A DNA stretch of 64,000 nucleotides from Strongyloides papillosus (taxonomy: Eukaryota; Nematoda; Chromadorea; Rhabditida; Strongyloididae). Within the stretch, counting starts at the first letter, position 1; each line of letters starts with the position of its first letter. A program made the position numbers and the translations under genes. The stretch is taken from contig SRSI01000050.1 in the NCBI GenBank assembly GCA_005656395.1, positions 3,968,001 to 4,032,000 on the forward strand, in the 5' to 3' direction. Below the pieces are notes generated by a model. It worked only from the letters and a program-made list of their open reading frames with translations. It was not told the DNA's origin and ran no database searches. This document shows positions 29,816 through 43,652 of the stretch, one piece after another.

Positions 29816-32800
29816 TTAGACCCGTGATGAGGATTTAATTGATCCTCTCTCACCATCATTTAATTCATCTGTGTACTGATAAATACAAATATAGCAATCA
29901 GCAAGTAGTCTCTTTAATAAAGGATCTGTATCTTGCTGTAGTATTGGTAAAGACCATCCTGACTGTGATAACATTTCATACAAATTTTTAAAACCTTCAT
30001 CAGTTAACCATCTAGATAAATTTGGCACTTGTTTAACGGTAGGCACATTATAACCTTCAGATAGACCTTCGCGATCAGCCATAGAATCAAAAAATACCCA
30101 ACGATCGCTTTCAGGTGTTGATGAATTAACGTTACAATTTACAAATGATACATAATGTGATGTTTCAATACATAAAACAGCAGATAATTTCAATAAAATT
30201 TTTTGTGGTGATGATATTTCCTTTGTGATAACTTCACATGGAACATGTGTGCTTGAATTAATGTCACTATGTGCTTCTTTAAAACATCTCGAGCAATAAA
30301 ATACATCTTTTAAATAACATTCTTTCGTTAAAAAGCATTCAGCACATTTTTTTGTAGCAGGAAGCCTCTTGCAAAGTCTACATATCTTCGTATTAGTATA
30401 TACAACATTTGAAATGTCCAATATCATTGTTGGAAGAATTTTCTCAAATATCTTTACTTCACCGCTTCTTGGTAATTGAATAATTAGCAAATTAGGAATT
30501 TCACCAAATTCAACAGTTGATGAAAAAATTGAACGATCAAATAAATATTGAAGATTCATCAATTTTCTTTGTTGAAATGTCCATGAATCATCTGCTATTA
30601 ATGGGCAAATAAATGTATCGTGAATTTTGCCATCATTAATATTACGTAGTCTCAAGAAAGGTTTTATCTTAAATACTTTTTCAAAAAGAGCATTCATAAA
30701 TTCTTCAGGATCTTTTTCGTTTTCTGTCATACCTATTTGATCATTTAAAATTTTTCCTAGTAGCACTCTTAGTTTCAAAACATGATCAGCCCTAACAAAA
30801 TGAAATTTTCTTAGTGGATAAACTATTTCATTTTTCAAAATTTTCTGTACTTCATTAAATTCTTTTATATCATCAGGTGTCTTTTTTTTCTCCAGAATAA
30901 TTGAATCAAATTCAGTCGACTGGAGAAACATTGAATACAATGTTGCATCTAAATAACAACTATTATTATGACCTTGTATACCCTTAAATCTTCCAATTAG
31001 TGAATCATAAACCTTAGAAGGTTGTGATGGTTTTTCTTCTATTCCACTATCAATATTACCAAAGTTTTTTATCATTGGACCACCTATTTGCTCATGTTGA
31101 AATGATTCTGAATATGATGGTGGCGGACCAATAGGTTCTGTAGGCATGGATGATGAATAAAGTGGTGTTTTAATAGTCAATGCCAATAGCGGTACAATAG
31201 CAGTAGAATTATAATTTTTTTCAATTTTAGATTGTACTTTGATTGGAATAATTGCAGCCAAGTCTTTTGTTATTTTTTTCCATGTTGGCGGAGTTCTATC
31301 ATTAATTATCGTTATTATAGCATAACATTTATTATCATTAGCTATGAAAGAATGTTCAAAGACTGCATCTTTTTTGTAGTCAAGATATCTTACTATAACT
31401 TGATCTTCTGGTTTTAATTTTCTTTTTAATTCACTTTCTGCTATTTCTTTAGCAACCATCTCTTTATTTAATTTTTTTTGATGTTCGTAATCAGAAATTT
31501 TCCAACAAGTTTTTGAATGAACAAAAGCAGCTTTACCATCATCACATTGGAAATACTTTTTCCCATTTAATTCACCATTTCCGAAACCAACATCGTCATC
31601 ATCACACTGTATACCAATGAAATTATCCAAACTTGGTGATGATAATAATCCATAGTATTTCACTGTTCCGAAACGTTTTCCACCATCTTCATCACAAAAT
31701 ACTATACGTTCCGTAATATCAAATGATGCTCGAGTATAGTTGCTAATAACGTTTGATGGAATATATGGTATAATTTTACTTCCTGTTTTTGTATGTGATT
31801 TTGGTTTTATTAAATCTATTCCTTTATTAATACTTTTGCCAAGAGCTTTACGAAACGAATGATCTTCTTTTTTTTTAATATTTACTGTTCCATTTTGCAA
31901 TGGTTTATTTACGTTACTATAATATTGTTGGGATAATCCATCATACGTATTTGATGGTGTTATTATACCATTTGTAGTCTCTAAACCATATGTACCGTAA
32001 ATAGATTTCATTTGGTATTTTGTTTGTGGAAATTGCATACTATTTGATGTTGATATATTACTTTGATATCTAATTATATTAAAAAAAGTTTCATAAAATC
32101 AATAAAAATAATGTTAAAAAAATACCTATCATAATTTGCTGAATATTGTGGATTTCTCAAAGCACTTTGACTCGAAGCTCTTTGTCTAATATGAATTCTA
32201 TCACCGTTTCTTACAATATTTGGAGAGATATTTGAGGAAGGATAGTTAGAATATATTTTTTCTGGCCCTAAGATGTAAGTCGGTCTTGTTGATCCATTAG
32301 TTGCATAAAATTGTGAGTTCCCATATACATTTTTATACATACTACCCTAAAATAAATAAAATAAGAATATATTTTTTTGCTAAAAACATTAAGTTAAATA
32401 TTTTTAATATGTTAGGAAAAAAGAAATACACTTTAATAAAGTTTATTGTTAAAATAATTGAAGTGATAAATAATAAATTAAGATTAGTAAATATTTAAAA
32501 CATTCTGTTAATTGTTTGCGTCTATTAATAATTATATTATTAAATAATAGTAAATTTCAAAAATCAATGACATTTAACAAAAGTAAAATACACATTGTTT
32601 TCATTTAATTAAACATCAAATAACAAAATTTTAGCCCAACCTTAATACAACAAATTTTTACTAAAAATGGTTTATTTTAATTAGGGGAAAATATTTTCAA
32701 TATAATCATTTGATGTTTCTCTCTTAACATTTTAAAATAAATATGTTTATATAAAATCTATATACATATCAAGTTTCACTCTCTCTCTACTCACCTCTTA

Positions 32801-33923
32801 TTATTTTTATCAATACACATTTTTAAAATAAATATATATGTATCTATATATATAGGAGTCTTCTTCAATATATTAATCACCTTCTTCAAAACAAAATAAA
32901 AAAAACAAATAATATTCTAAAATATAGCAAAAATAATTTTAGCACAAAAAAATAATACATATATATATGCATTATGTATATATATTATATAACAGAGAAC
33001 ATGTAATTGAAAGAATTAAAGTAACAAATGTTTTTTCCGGATAAATAAACTAAGCGAAGGGTAAAAAAAAATTGCTGGCGATAGGGGTATTTGAAAGGAG
33101 GAAAAAATATATAAAATTTATGAGCTAACATTACAATGATAGTATATATCTACTTATACACAATTTTTGGAGTCTGTTTATATATATAAATTTTTTAGAG
33201 TTATTGAAATTTTTATAATGAAATGGGGAAATTGTAAAAATAAAAAAAATAACTTGCCTCAATAGAAACTTCAAATGAAATACCATTTTTTGGGGTATTT
33301 TGTGTAATTGATTCTACTTTTGCGGGATATAATTTGTTATCTATTTCAACTACACATTCACTACCTATAATTAAGTCCTGCAAGAAATCCATTCTTTCCC
33401 TATTGAAGAACATCCTCATTCTTTCATTTAAATCACATATACCAGCCAATATTCCTGCCTCCATTGTATTTAATGACATTGTTTTATCCTAAAGATTATT
33501 ATTATTTAATTAAAAGTCCACTCATTTTTTACTTACATTTTCCATATCAACAACCCCATATACATCTATATTATCTATACTTTTTTTAATTACTATTTTA
33601 CCTAAAGATTTGTTATGATAAGATCTTAAATAGTCGTGGTATTTGTCTAAAACTTCAATAGATAATCGTGGATTGACATCTTGAAGAATCGTTCCACACG
33701 ATATTGTGCAATAATTTAATATTTCCATTGTTCTTGAATCATAGATAAATCCATCGATATTTTCTGTGGTAATAAAACATCTTTCATAAGTGATTGTTGA
33801 ATGATAAGTACCATTGTCATACGTAATATTAGAACTTCCATGATCTAAGTACAAGGGATGCTTTTGTTTAAAATTATGGTCTTCTGATCTCATATGATAT
33901 AATGAAGTAACTTGCTCATACAT
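29816..33923 (-). CDS. cyld: CYLD-type deubiquitinase
   Basis: Exons 33923-33537, 33488-33258, 32346-32126 and 32069-29816 give 1030 residues. Exons 1-2 match the human CYLD N-terminal CAP-Gly region (DLIIGSECVVEIDNKLYPAK, then GISFEVSIE). A clear CAP-Gly lies at about 400-470 (NGELNGKKYFQCDDGKAAFV). The USP domain has the catalytic Cys in GIQGHNNSCYLDATLYSMF (about C651), His in CIETSHYVSFVN (about H918) and Asp in WVFFDSMADREG. A B-box-like zinc module (CRLCKRLP, CAEC, CSRC) sits inside it, as in CYLD. The enzyme removes K63- and M1-linked ubiquitin chains. The third intron uses a GC-AG border (GCAAGT). An AATAAA lies about 20 nt after the stop. Confidence 0.93.
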
Positions 33924-35054
33924 ACAATATTTTTTTGTCTAAAATTTTATAATAAAAAAGTTAAAAATGTGGAAAAAGTTAGAATGTTAGAAAGGTATTC
34001 TTGAATAGTAATGTACGCATATAATAATAAATGGTTATATGTGTACAATTATTAAAGCTATGTCAAGTTAACGATCAATAAAAAGATTCATCAAAAATTA
34101 TTTAATAGAATAGAGATTAAATCTACATCTTTAAATGTATATATAATTAGTGATGGCAAAAAAATGATATAATAAAGATAAAAGGAATGTCCATTTATAG
34201 TTTAAAGATTATTATATTCTTAAAATTAAGATTACGTATGGGTAGGTGAATGTGAATATATGATGATAAAAAATACATTAATATAAATAATTAATCAAGA
34301 AATGGAATATACAATATTTTATATGCACAAAAATATTATAATTATTTATTTTTATTAGGTTATCTATCAATATGTATTATAAAAATCAACTTTTTACTAA
34401 TAAATAAAACATTAAATTATTTTTTAAAATATATAAAATTGCGTAGTATCATTATAAGTATATTAATGATGATTCACCAATGAGGTAAAATATTATTTGA
34501 TGGAAAAAGGGAAAAAATTAAATCATTATCTAGTGTAGTTATGTAAAAGTATGTCTCTTTCAATAATATTATAGTTAAAAGTATGCGCGAAACACCAAAT
34601 ATTTGTGATGAAAATTTAGAAAATTTTAATGGAGTTAAAACTATTTTAAAAAGTTTAACTATATTGTGTTGGAAGATTATAAAATAATTGTAAATCAATA
34701 CTATTATTTAGAAAAAATTATCGAAATTATTTCATCTCATTTCTTTATACCTCATGTAAAAATATGAAATAAAAAATTAATGTCAAATGTAAATAATAAG
34801 ATAATTTTTTTCCCTGAAAACTAATAGATATACTTGCACTTTATCACATTGTTATTTCATTATTCATTCAATGTTATTATTTAAAGAAGTGTCAGATTTT
34901 TTCTAGAAAAGACAATATAACCCTTATTTACTATCAATTAGTTTTTATAAAGAAATAGAGAAAAAAAATAAAACTGTAAACATGTTTTTATTTTTTTTAT
35001 AATCAATACCCATATATGAATAGTTATATATAAAAGCTATTTTAGAATGGATAA
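33924..35054. other. 1.1 kb intergenic DNA, nothing recognised
   Basis: AT-rich spacer between CYLD and neuferricin. The sequence just upstream of the CYLD ATG (AATTTTAG at about 33939-33946) has the form of a splice acceptor and could be a trans-splicing site. No coding exon was found. Confidence 0.5.
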
Positions 35055-36081
35055 CTATAGTCGACAGCTATTTGATGTTGATGAACATGATTCGTACTCT
35101 CCAAGATTAGGATAATCTAAATCGCCACGATTACCTTTAACTCCAGGTGTCGAAAGGGGATCTCCAAAATTTTTAACACAAGCACATCTAAAACTTTTAG
35201 ATGACGGTTGAAAAAGTTTTCTTGGTACCCCTACCCAATCTCTCTTGATTCCTCCTGATCTATTTGAACACCACACTCTCCCACCACTAGATTGATGGAA
35301 CTCTGAATTACATGGAGGGAAAACCTCATATTCCTCAACTTGAGTACTGCGGAAATGAAGAGCTTTTTCAAGACGGAGTTTTGATTTTTCACCTTCTTCA
35401 GTTAACTCTCCATTGGAGTTATAATATGTTCCCTGCAAATAACCAACTAATTTGTATTCTCTTTCATAAAATTTGATCCAATCATAGATTCCCAGTAAAT
35501 CTTGGTCACTTAATCCATCTAAATGATCAACTAAACCCTCCTCTGTGAAATCACCAGTAACAAAAGCTCTTGTAGCATCTTTTCCAGCCAATGAATGGTA
35601 TGCTCCACCAGGTGAGTAATGTTTTGAACCACGTGATACGTCATATATTCTCCCTAATATTGCTAGACATGTTGGCTTTGATGGTCTTGAACCATCAAAT
35701 AAATTTAATTGTTCCTTTGTTAGGACAGGAAGACCTTCAAAAATAGAAAAAATATAATTATGTTTAAAAGTTACCCTCATTATATTTTATTTCAAATGTC
35801 TCCTCATCAAAAGTTTGATGTGAATGATTATCTGAGTCGAATAGTTGAATTTTTTCAGTGGCATATCCAGTATAAATTTTAAAATTATGGAGTGATTTTT
35901 TTAAAAAAGTTATTTCTCCCAATGATGTACATATCCATTGGAAAATGGTTGGGAATGGAATATTAATTTGATAGATAGTCATGATACAGGAAATTGCTAT
36001 AACTCCAATTGTTATAAAAGCTAGAGACTTAAAATAGAGATCTGGAGATAAAGTTGCTCTTTTTGTATAAGGCATTTTCAT
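35055..36081 (-). CDS. Neuferricin (CYB5D2-type cytochrome b5-like haem protein)
   Basis: Two exons, 36081-35775 and 35734-35055, with a 40-nt intron, give 328 residues. An N-terminal membrane anchor (FITIGVIAISCIMTIY) precedes the cytochrome b5-like domain at about 105-200: LTKEQLNLFDGS, CLAILGRIYDVSRGSKHY, YHSLAGKDATRAFVTGDF, IYDWIKFYEREY. The C-terminal half has the conserved neuferricin block (RVWCSNRSGG, WVGVPRKLF, FRCACV). Vertebrate neuferricin is a membrane-associated progesterone-receptor-family member that binds haem and is linked to neural differentiation. Neighbouring genes on the same strand are 0.7-1.1 kb away. Confidence 0.88.
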
Positions 36082-36748
36082 GATAAAAATGAATAAAAAA
36101 TACCAAGAATAATATATACTTTCTACCTAATAATAAATATTATCTTACTTGAATCATCAATACATTTATTTATTTTGTTGTTTCTTTAAAAATTTATAAA
36201 CAACCTAAAACATTTTGTTAAACAAAAATTAATATTTTATACTACTTTTAATTATATTTTGAGTAAAAAATTTTAAGTTATATTATATATGAAATTATAG
36301 AGAAAAAGAGTGAGTCAATATGATATATGATAAATTGAAAAGTTTAGTGGGAGAGTAGTAATAATATTTTAAGATAGAATTATTATTATAAACATATATT
36401 AGTTACAGAGACAGGATAGGTAATCAATTTACCGATCTAAATCATTTGTCTTTTTTTTAATGGAAAGAAACATTAAAATATAAGAAGATAAAATTATTTT
36501 GAATGTGTTATACTCTTTGCATTGTTTATCATTTGTTAGTAAATAACCTTTTCAACATATTTTTTCATTAACACATAACAAATAAATTTTCATTATTTCA
36601 AATGATCTATAAATTGATTAAATTATAGAAAATTACTAAATGATTTGCGTGTTGATAAATATTTTATTAATATTCATCATAATAAAAATGTTAATAATAT
36701 GAGTTATTTACAAGTAAAATTAAATAGTTACATTTTATGTGGAATGGG
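36082..36748. other. Intergenic DNA, nothing recognised
   Basis: About 670 bp of AT-rich spacer between the neuferricin start and the stop of the PX/pseudokinase gene. No open frame or repeat stands out. Confidence 0.5.
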
Positions 36749-38253
36749 TTAATTTGCCATTTTTTCACTACATTCATCATCGCAATGAGAAGGAACACTC
36801 CTCGAATAATTAATTAATTTATCTAAACGATAGGAATCTTTTTGAATGCTACATCCTCCTTGGTATAGTTTCTCACGATCTTCCTTTAGACGACTTTCAA
36901 TAGATATTTTAAGTTTTTCCAAAGTTGTAAGAATATTCTTTGGTACATCCACATTGTCAATATTCTCAAATTTTTTGTACTCAGGAATATCGAAAAAGAT
37001 GTTATCAAAAAGTTGTTGTAATGAAGGAAGAGTATTATTTGATGGTTCAAAAATACTTCTGAAAATTTGAACTGAAAAGAAATTAAAGTATTTAATTTAA
37101 ATATTGATGATTGTGAAATGCTTACATGCTTCATCTGGCAGATTTTTATATCCTTCATCTGGATTTTTATCAGGAAAGAATATACCACCACCAAACATTT
37201 CATAAAGACAATTTCCAAATGAAAAAACCATCATATCTTGAATAGTCTGTAAAAAATTAAAAGATATAACAATTAATTAAAATTTACCTTAACACTATTA
37301 GATCTTAACATTCCAGCTCTATGAATACTAGAATGGCCACACAATGTAAATTCAATATCAAAAAGATAAAATACTTTGTCATTAGTTTTGATATTACCAC
37401 AATGAATATCAGTGAAAGGATAATTAATTGAGTAGAAAAAAATTAAAGTTTCAAGCACTTGTCTTCCAATAACTTTGATATCATTTAATTGAAGTGATAT
37501 ACATTTTTTATGACTCCCGTATTTGTGAAGAAAATTATCTAGTGGTTTTTTGACATTCCATACAAAATCTCTCAAACTTCCTTTACAATTAACATTCCTC
37601 ATACAACCAATACCTTTTTCATCGACCCATCTTGAATCAACTGGATAGATAAATGGAAGTTTTAGTGAACTAAAGAATTCTAATATTTCATTTATATTAG
37701 ATATTTTTTCATTCTTTAAACTGTCAATACCAAATGGTAACCATGATAACATTTTTAATCCTTTCTTGGAACTGTTGTAAAAATAATTAATTTTATTTCC
37801 TCTCCAACCACATTCTACGAAATAAGAATCATCGTCATGAAATTTTGTTTGATTTCTCATTAAAACTAATACCCAATATTTATAATCACCGATAGCTCCT
37901 TTTTCAAGGCCGAAAAATTCCCAAACATTTTTATTTCCGTATAAAATTGGTAGAGAAAATATTGTATTGAGAAATGATTGCAAATGAAGTAATCTTTCCG
38001 ATATAAAAGCTTCATTCGTATTACCGAAATATTTTTTTCCCGGTAATCTTAAATATGAATGATAACCTTTCAGTGATTCGTTTAGTTGAAAAAAATCAGA
38101 ATATCGTTTTTGTAAGTACCACTTTTTAATTGGATAAACTCTCCTTCTACATGACAATAAATATTTTACGTGACCATTATCAATTCTCCAACCTTCTATA
38201 CGACAATCTAATGGATTCGTTATATCTTCTTTTAATAAATTATTTAAAGACAT
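36749..38253 (-). CDS. PX domain pseudokinase (PXK-like)
   Basis: Exons 38253-37288, 37246-37126 and 37071-36749 (introns 41 and 54 nt) give 469 residues. The PX domain spans about residues 15-125 (KKWYLQKRYSDFFQLNESL, LRLPGKKYFGN with the phosphoinositide-contact basic residues). A kinase-like domain follows. Its catalytic loop reads YPFTDIHCGNI where active kinases have HRD...N, and the DFG position reads LFDIEF, both as in PXK, where the loop is LHSGN and DLE. It ends with SFGNCLYEMFGGG and a short charged tail. PXK proteins bind PI3P-type membranes and act in endosomal sorting; catalytic activity is doubtful. It is shorter than human PXK because it lacks the WH2-containing tail. Confidence 0.85.
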
Positions 38254-40093
38254 TCAATAAAATAGAATAATATATAAAAAAAAATATAAAGAATAGCAAA
38301 TTATACTATAAAAAAATTATATTAAACAATAATTAAATATGTAAAAGAAATGATAAATAAATGGTGTAATGATATATATATGAAAAACAGTAACAATAAA
38401 GCTTAAACATGTGTGTTTAATCAAAAAATTGTATAACATGAATTATAATGAAGAGTAATAATTTTTAAACAGTGATTAACCATCAAACATTGTAGTTATC
38501 AAGTTAATGATATTGTCTGGTTGAAAAAAATATTTTTATAATTAAATCAAATAATTATTTTCAAAATTATTCTTATCAAAAACTTTTAAATAATTCTATA
38601 ACTATGCATATACTTCAAAAAACTATGTGAGAAGTGAACAAAAAAACATTGATCAGTTAAAAGCGTATTAGTACTCATAAGTAATATTTTAAAATAGTAA
38701 AAAGTAACAATTTTTAATTAAAAAATAGCTTTTTTAGCAATTTCATTAATCTTTCTTTTACACATACATTTTTATATTAATTTATAATGAGAAATATAAA
38801 ACTTCATTTGTAACATTAATTAAAGTAAAGGGAAATTGTCTTTTTTTCTAACATTTTATTATAATATAAAAAGAAAACCAAGATAAATGATAAATATGTG
38901 ATAAAAAATAATACTAGGTAAAAAAATGGGTACGTTATTTTGTTAGTTGTTTTATTAATAAAAATAAGATTTTGGTATTGTCAATCTAATACTATACGTT
39001 ATATTTATTTAAAATTTTATATATAGACATTTTATATAGGACTATTGTTGACAGGTTTTATTTGAGAATGTTCTCGTGTCTTTCAATTTATCTCATTTGT
39101 AAAATACTGTCAATATTATAAATGTTTATTAAATTTAAAGAACTTTTTAAAAAATTAAATCAATGAAAAAATTAAAAGAAATAGTAAAGATTCGTCGTCG
39201 TTTGATGATAAGTTTACTTGTATCTACTTTAATTATTGAAAAAGAAAAAGCTTATCTTACATATGATCACTTTTTTATACCATTTTATTATTGATACATG
39301 AAGTATTAGTGATAAATAAAAAATAAAAAAAAGTATTAGACTGAAAACATGTCGAGGTATCATCATTTACCAACTAACTATTTGAAAATGTTTGATGTCT
39401 ATGTCTTAACAATATATATTATAGATAGATATAATTTATAACAATTTAAGTAAAAAGAATAAAGATATTGGACTGTATGATATAAATATATGCATATATA
39501 TATATTGTCAACCATAATATACCCTTTTAAATAAGGAAATGGGACTTAAGTAAAACTAATAAATATATATTTAGTTAAAACATATATTCAACAGCATTAT
39601 TATAAAAAGAAATCTATATACTTATGAATTTATCCTTTGTTATCTTTTAATCAAAGATAGTTAGGTAAATAGGCATAAATTAAAATTCTTTGATAATTTA
39701 ATTATATATGCATATTAATTTTATTTACCTATTTATTTATTTTTAAAATAAAATTCGGAAAAATATTAGAAATATATATATATAATAAATAATATTATCA
39801 TAGTAGTGTTATGTAACGATTGTTATTGTTTTCATACAACCATTTTATAGTAGTAATAAACAGATTTTTACTATCTGGTTGATGTTATGAACAATGTAAT
39901 GTTTTGTCTCTTATCATATAACTTTTACTACCAAATAAACAATAATTATATATCCATTTATTAAATAAAAAATTTTACAATAATAATATAAAAATATATA
40001 ATAGTGATAAGTGAAAAAGAAACCAGTATTATTAAAGAAATTACATTTTTTTCTTCTACTTTCTTTTAACTTTTTTGTTTTTTAATTTAAAAT
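38254..40093. other. 1.8 kb intergenic DNA, nothing recognised
   Basis: AT-rich, with no open frame of note and no repeat structure visible by eye. It must hold the promoter of the PXK-like gene and the 3' end of the SLC26 gene. Confidence 0.5.
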
Positions 40094-42837
40094 TTAATAT
40101 GCTGTAGGTACATTAAGATATCCTTCCCAGATGTCGTTATCAACTTCAAGTTTACTTAATATACATAATGTTGCATCATTTTGACGGTGACGAGCAATTT
40201 CAACGGCGTCATACACAGTTGGATAGAAATTTTCTTTACCAACATATTTATAAAATCCTGAATTTTCAAATAATTCGCGAACAGAAGCTTTGGAAGCAGC
40301 AAAATACGTAAGAATATTCCTTTTATACAACTCCGCATGAACTTCTTTTATAGCATTAACACCCATATAATCAACAAAAGTAAATCCGGAACAATCAATA
40401 ATAAAATGACGTAATGGAATGTTTGTTTGTTGTGTTACTTCTGGATTCTCAAGAGCATTACATATTTTTTCTTCCACATTCTTATTGTTTATTTTTATGA
40501 TAAGATCTTCGGTTGTTAATGTATCATGGTGAGAATTTTCCCATTCCTCAATTGCTTTTTGAATTGTTGTTTTGAATCTTTCGATATTTGTAAATAAAAG
40601 TGGTGAATCAAAGCGATATACATAAATCCCATTGTAAAAACGCGCATTACTATATCTATTAGCATCTCTATATTCATAAGAATCCTCACAATTTGCTAAA
40701 ATATGATATGAAGGATATTGTGTCCTAAAGACAGTTGTCATTAGTGCATAAATTATTGAAATAGCTAGTCCAACCATGACATCAGTAAAAATTGTTGATA
40801 CAAATGATACAACCCATATACTCTATAACATTTTTTAAAAAAAATATATAAGGATAACTTACGAAGTCAATTCTACTGAGAGGATATAAAATTTTTAATT
40901 CCTTGAACTTTTTCAATAATCCTTTTAGAGCAACGACAATAATAGTGCCAAGAATGCACAGAGGAAGTTCACTTAAATAAGTACCTAAATAAAGAACAAC
41001 AGAACCAACTAAGAGTGAAGATGGAATTGCAGAAAACTAAAATATTATTAAAAAAATAATTATTTAGACTTTTAAATTTACATTTGTTTTTGTTCCTGCT
41101 TCAACATTAACAACTGTTCTTCCTAGAGAACAAGCACATGGATAAACATTAAAGAAACTTGACAACATTGATGAGAAACTAAGTGCATACAATTCTTGAC
41201 CAGGATCCACTTTATAATGAAGTTTTTTGGCAAACATTTTGGCTAATGATATATGAACAGCAACTGTCACAACAGCAATTCCAATTGCTTGTGGTAATAT
41301 TGAAGGAATCAATGGAAAATATGGCATTTCAAAGAAAGGCATTCCAACTGGTATGTCAGAGACCACTCTAACACCATATTTCTCACGAAATTGAAAAACA
41401 TTTGATAGGATCGTTGCAATAATCATTAAAATTAATTCAAATGGTAATGTAATTTTTGAAAATTTCTTTTTAAATAATGGAGAAATTACATCTTTACCGA
41501 TAAGTAAGAATATTGTTGAAGCAATTGATATATAGAGTGTAGGTAAATGTGTTTCTTTATTTTTGGAAAGTATATCACTACATTGTAATAAAAATCCACC
41601 CATACCATGTCTTCTAGGCATTCCACGTAGTCCAAGGATATCTTTTACTTGTGAAACAAGAACATAAAATGAGGCCCCTGTTGTGTATCCCGAAATAACT
41701 TGATCGGAAAAATATGTAGCAATAAATTGAAGTCTAAAAGTTGCCATTACAAATTGAACTATTCCAATGGTAAAAGTTAATGTTGTTGCTACTTTAATTG
41801 GTGATAAAATATCTGGATCGTATAAATCAACTACGGAACCAGCCATCAATGCCACAACAGCAAATGAACCAAGACTATTATGCTGTGATGTACCAAATAT
41901 CATGTAAAATAATGGAGCAAGTAATGATGTATATAAACCATAGACAGCCGGGACTCCAGCTAACTTAGCATAAGCAATACCTTGTGGTACATGCATAACA
42001 CCTACTAAAAAATAATTTATTTATTTAAATTGACGCAATTTATCACTAAACCTGTTATTCCACCAATGATATCAGGAATAATATTAGCCTTAAAATTATA
42101 ATTACGAAGTATTTGAAAAATTGGAACAAATTCAATAATTGCATTGGCGAATGCTCTTGGTGATTTAAATGGACGATAGTAAGGCTTCATAAGCGATTTA
42201 ATGAGTGTTCTTTTTGGGCCAGGATGATAACCATACTTTTTATCAAATTCTTCCTACAAAAAAAATTAGTAAATTAATGTTTATATTAATATGATTACAT
42301 GGTTCATCGCTTTTCTTCTATTTCTCTGAGTTGAAAGAATATCTATACTTGCTGTTGAACCAATTCTACTTAAACCACCCTCTTCCATTATAAAATCCAA
42401 TAATGTTCCTTTAGAATTATTTCTGAAAAATATCAAAAGAGGCAATTTATATAATCTTAGAAATAAAAAACAACTTTTTTAATATATTTGTAAAAAGAAG
42501 AATTTTTAAATATCTATTATAAAATATTTGTACATGATAATAACAAAAATGTATATATATATAAATAATAATCTTATAGATTAATACTGAACATACACAT
42601 GGAACTTTTAAGCTTATCGAATTTACATAAAAATACACTTAAAACTTAATTATCATACGAAAATTAATCTTTTACGGAACTTTATGAAAAAATAGTTACA
42701 ATAACATACCCTTTATCATGATCTTCTTTATCAGCATATATAGATGTTTCAGGTGTTGAGGGACCATCATAGTTATTATCTGAATCATATTGTGAGCTTG
42801 AAACCAATAATACCCGTTTAGCATCATCATTATCCAT
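40094..42837 (-). CDS. SLC26-family anion transporter
   Basis: Exons 42837-42710, 42422-42299, 42253-42052, 42004-41082, 41036-40863 and 40822-40094 give 759 residues. The family signature is complete: GITVGVMHVPQGIAYAKLAG crosses the exon 3/4 junction and is followed by VPAVYGLYTSLL. The transport domain continues through GYTTGASFYVLVSQ, and a C-terminal STAS domain (about residues 570-725) has the conserved HFIIDCSGFTFVDYMGVNAI. SLC26 proteins exchange sulfate, chloride, bicarbonate or oxalate at the plasma membrane; nematodes have several (SULP). The particular substrate cannot be inferred. A cytosolic N-terminus of about 110 residues precedes the first helices. Confidence 0.92.
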
Positions 42838-43652
42838 AAATAAGGTCTTTAAACTTTACGTAAACCTCAAAAAAGATGTTAGAATGTTATGTAAAGTAAA
42901 GAAAAACAATTCAGTATTTTTTTTTAATAAAACACAGGATTAATTTTATGATAAAAAGTACTTCTTCTTTTTATTAGAATTCTTTAAATTACAACTATTA
43001 TATAAATAAAAGAAAGATACCTAAGGTATTTAATTGATAATCTATATTCCACAGGCGTATAAAGTTATAGTAGAGAAATTACCATAAAACATAAATCAAA
43101 TTGAATGATAAAGTTAAGATAAATGCTAATGTATAGATATCATATATATGTATGACATAAATTGTCAAAGAATTATAATTTTTTAAAACTTAACTTTGTA
43201 TATTTATTTATTTCAAAGTTGTTAAGTGTATGTAAATATTAATGATATATCCGACTGATAAAAAATATAAATTTATAAACATCTTAATATTTGCTTTAAA
43301 AAAGAGAAAGAAGTGTAGACAATAATTTTTAATGTTATCTGATAAAAGTATAAAGAATTTTAGCATATTAATATATAAAAACTATTATTATCAGTAAAAA
43401 TTGTCTTTATCATTGATATTAAATAAAGATTTAAACGATATTTATTATCTCTTCAAATAAATATGTTTAAGTATGAATCTTCTACAAATTTATGATATTA
43501 ATTTTATGTGTCTTTATATGGATTTAATAGATGTATAATCTTGAAATTATTTTAAGATAAAAAATGTATGCAGATATAATGGTATTTATATAAAAAACAT
43601 TCTTCAGACAAAGATAAAATACAAATATTATGATATTTATAAAGTAACAAAA
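42838..43652. other. Intergenic DNA, nothing recognised
   Basis: 0.8 kb of AT-rich DNA between the SLC26 start and the GRK stop codon, without an open frame or notable repeat. Confidence 0.5.

Noticed and set aside
34474..34698. 74-codon minus-strand frame in the CYLD-neuferricin spacer
   Set aside because: No homology, no splice context, and AT-driven composition.
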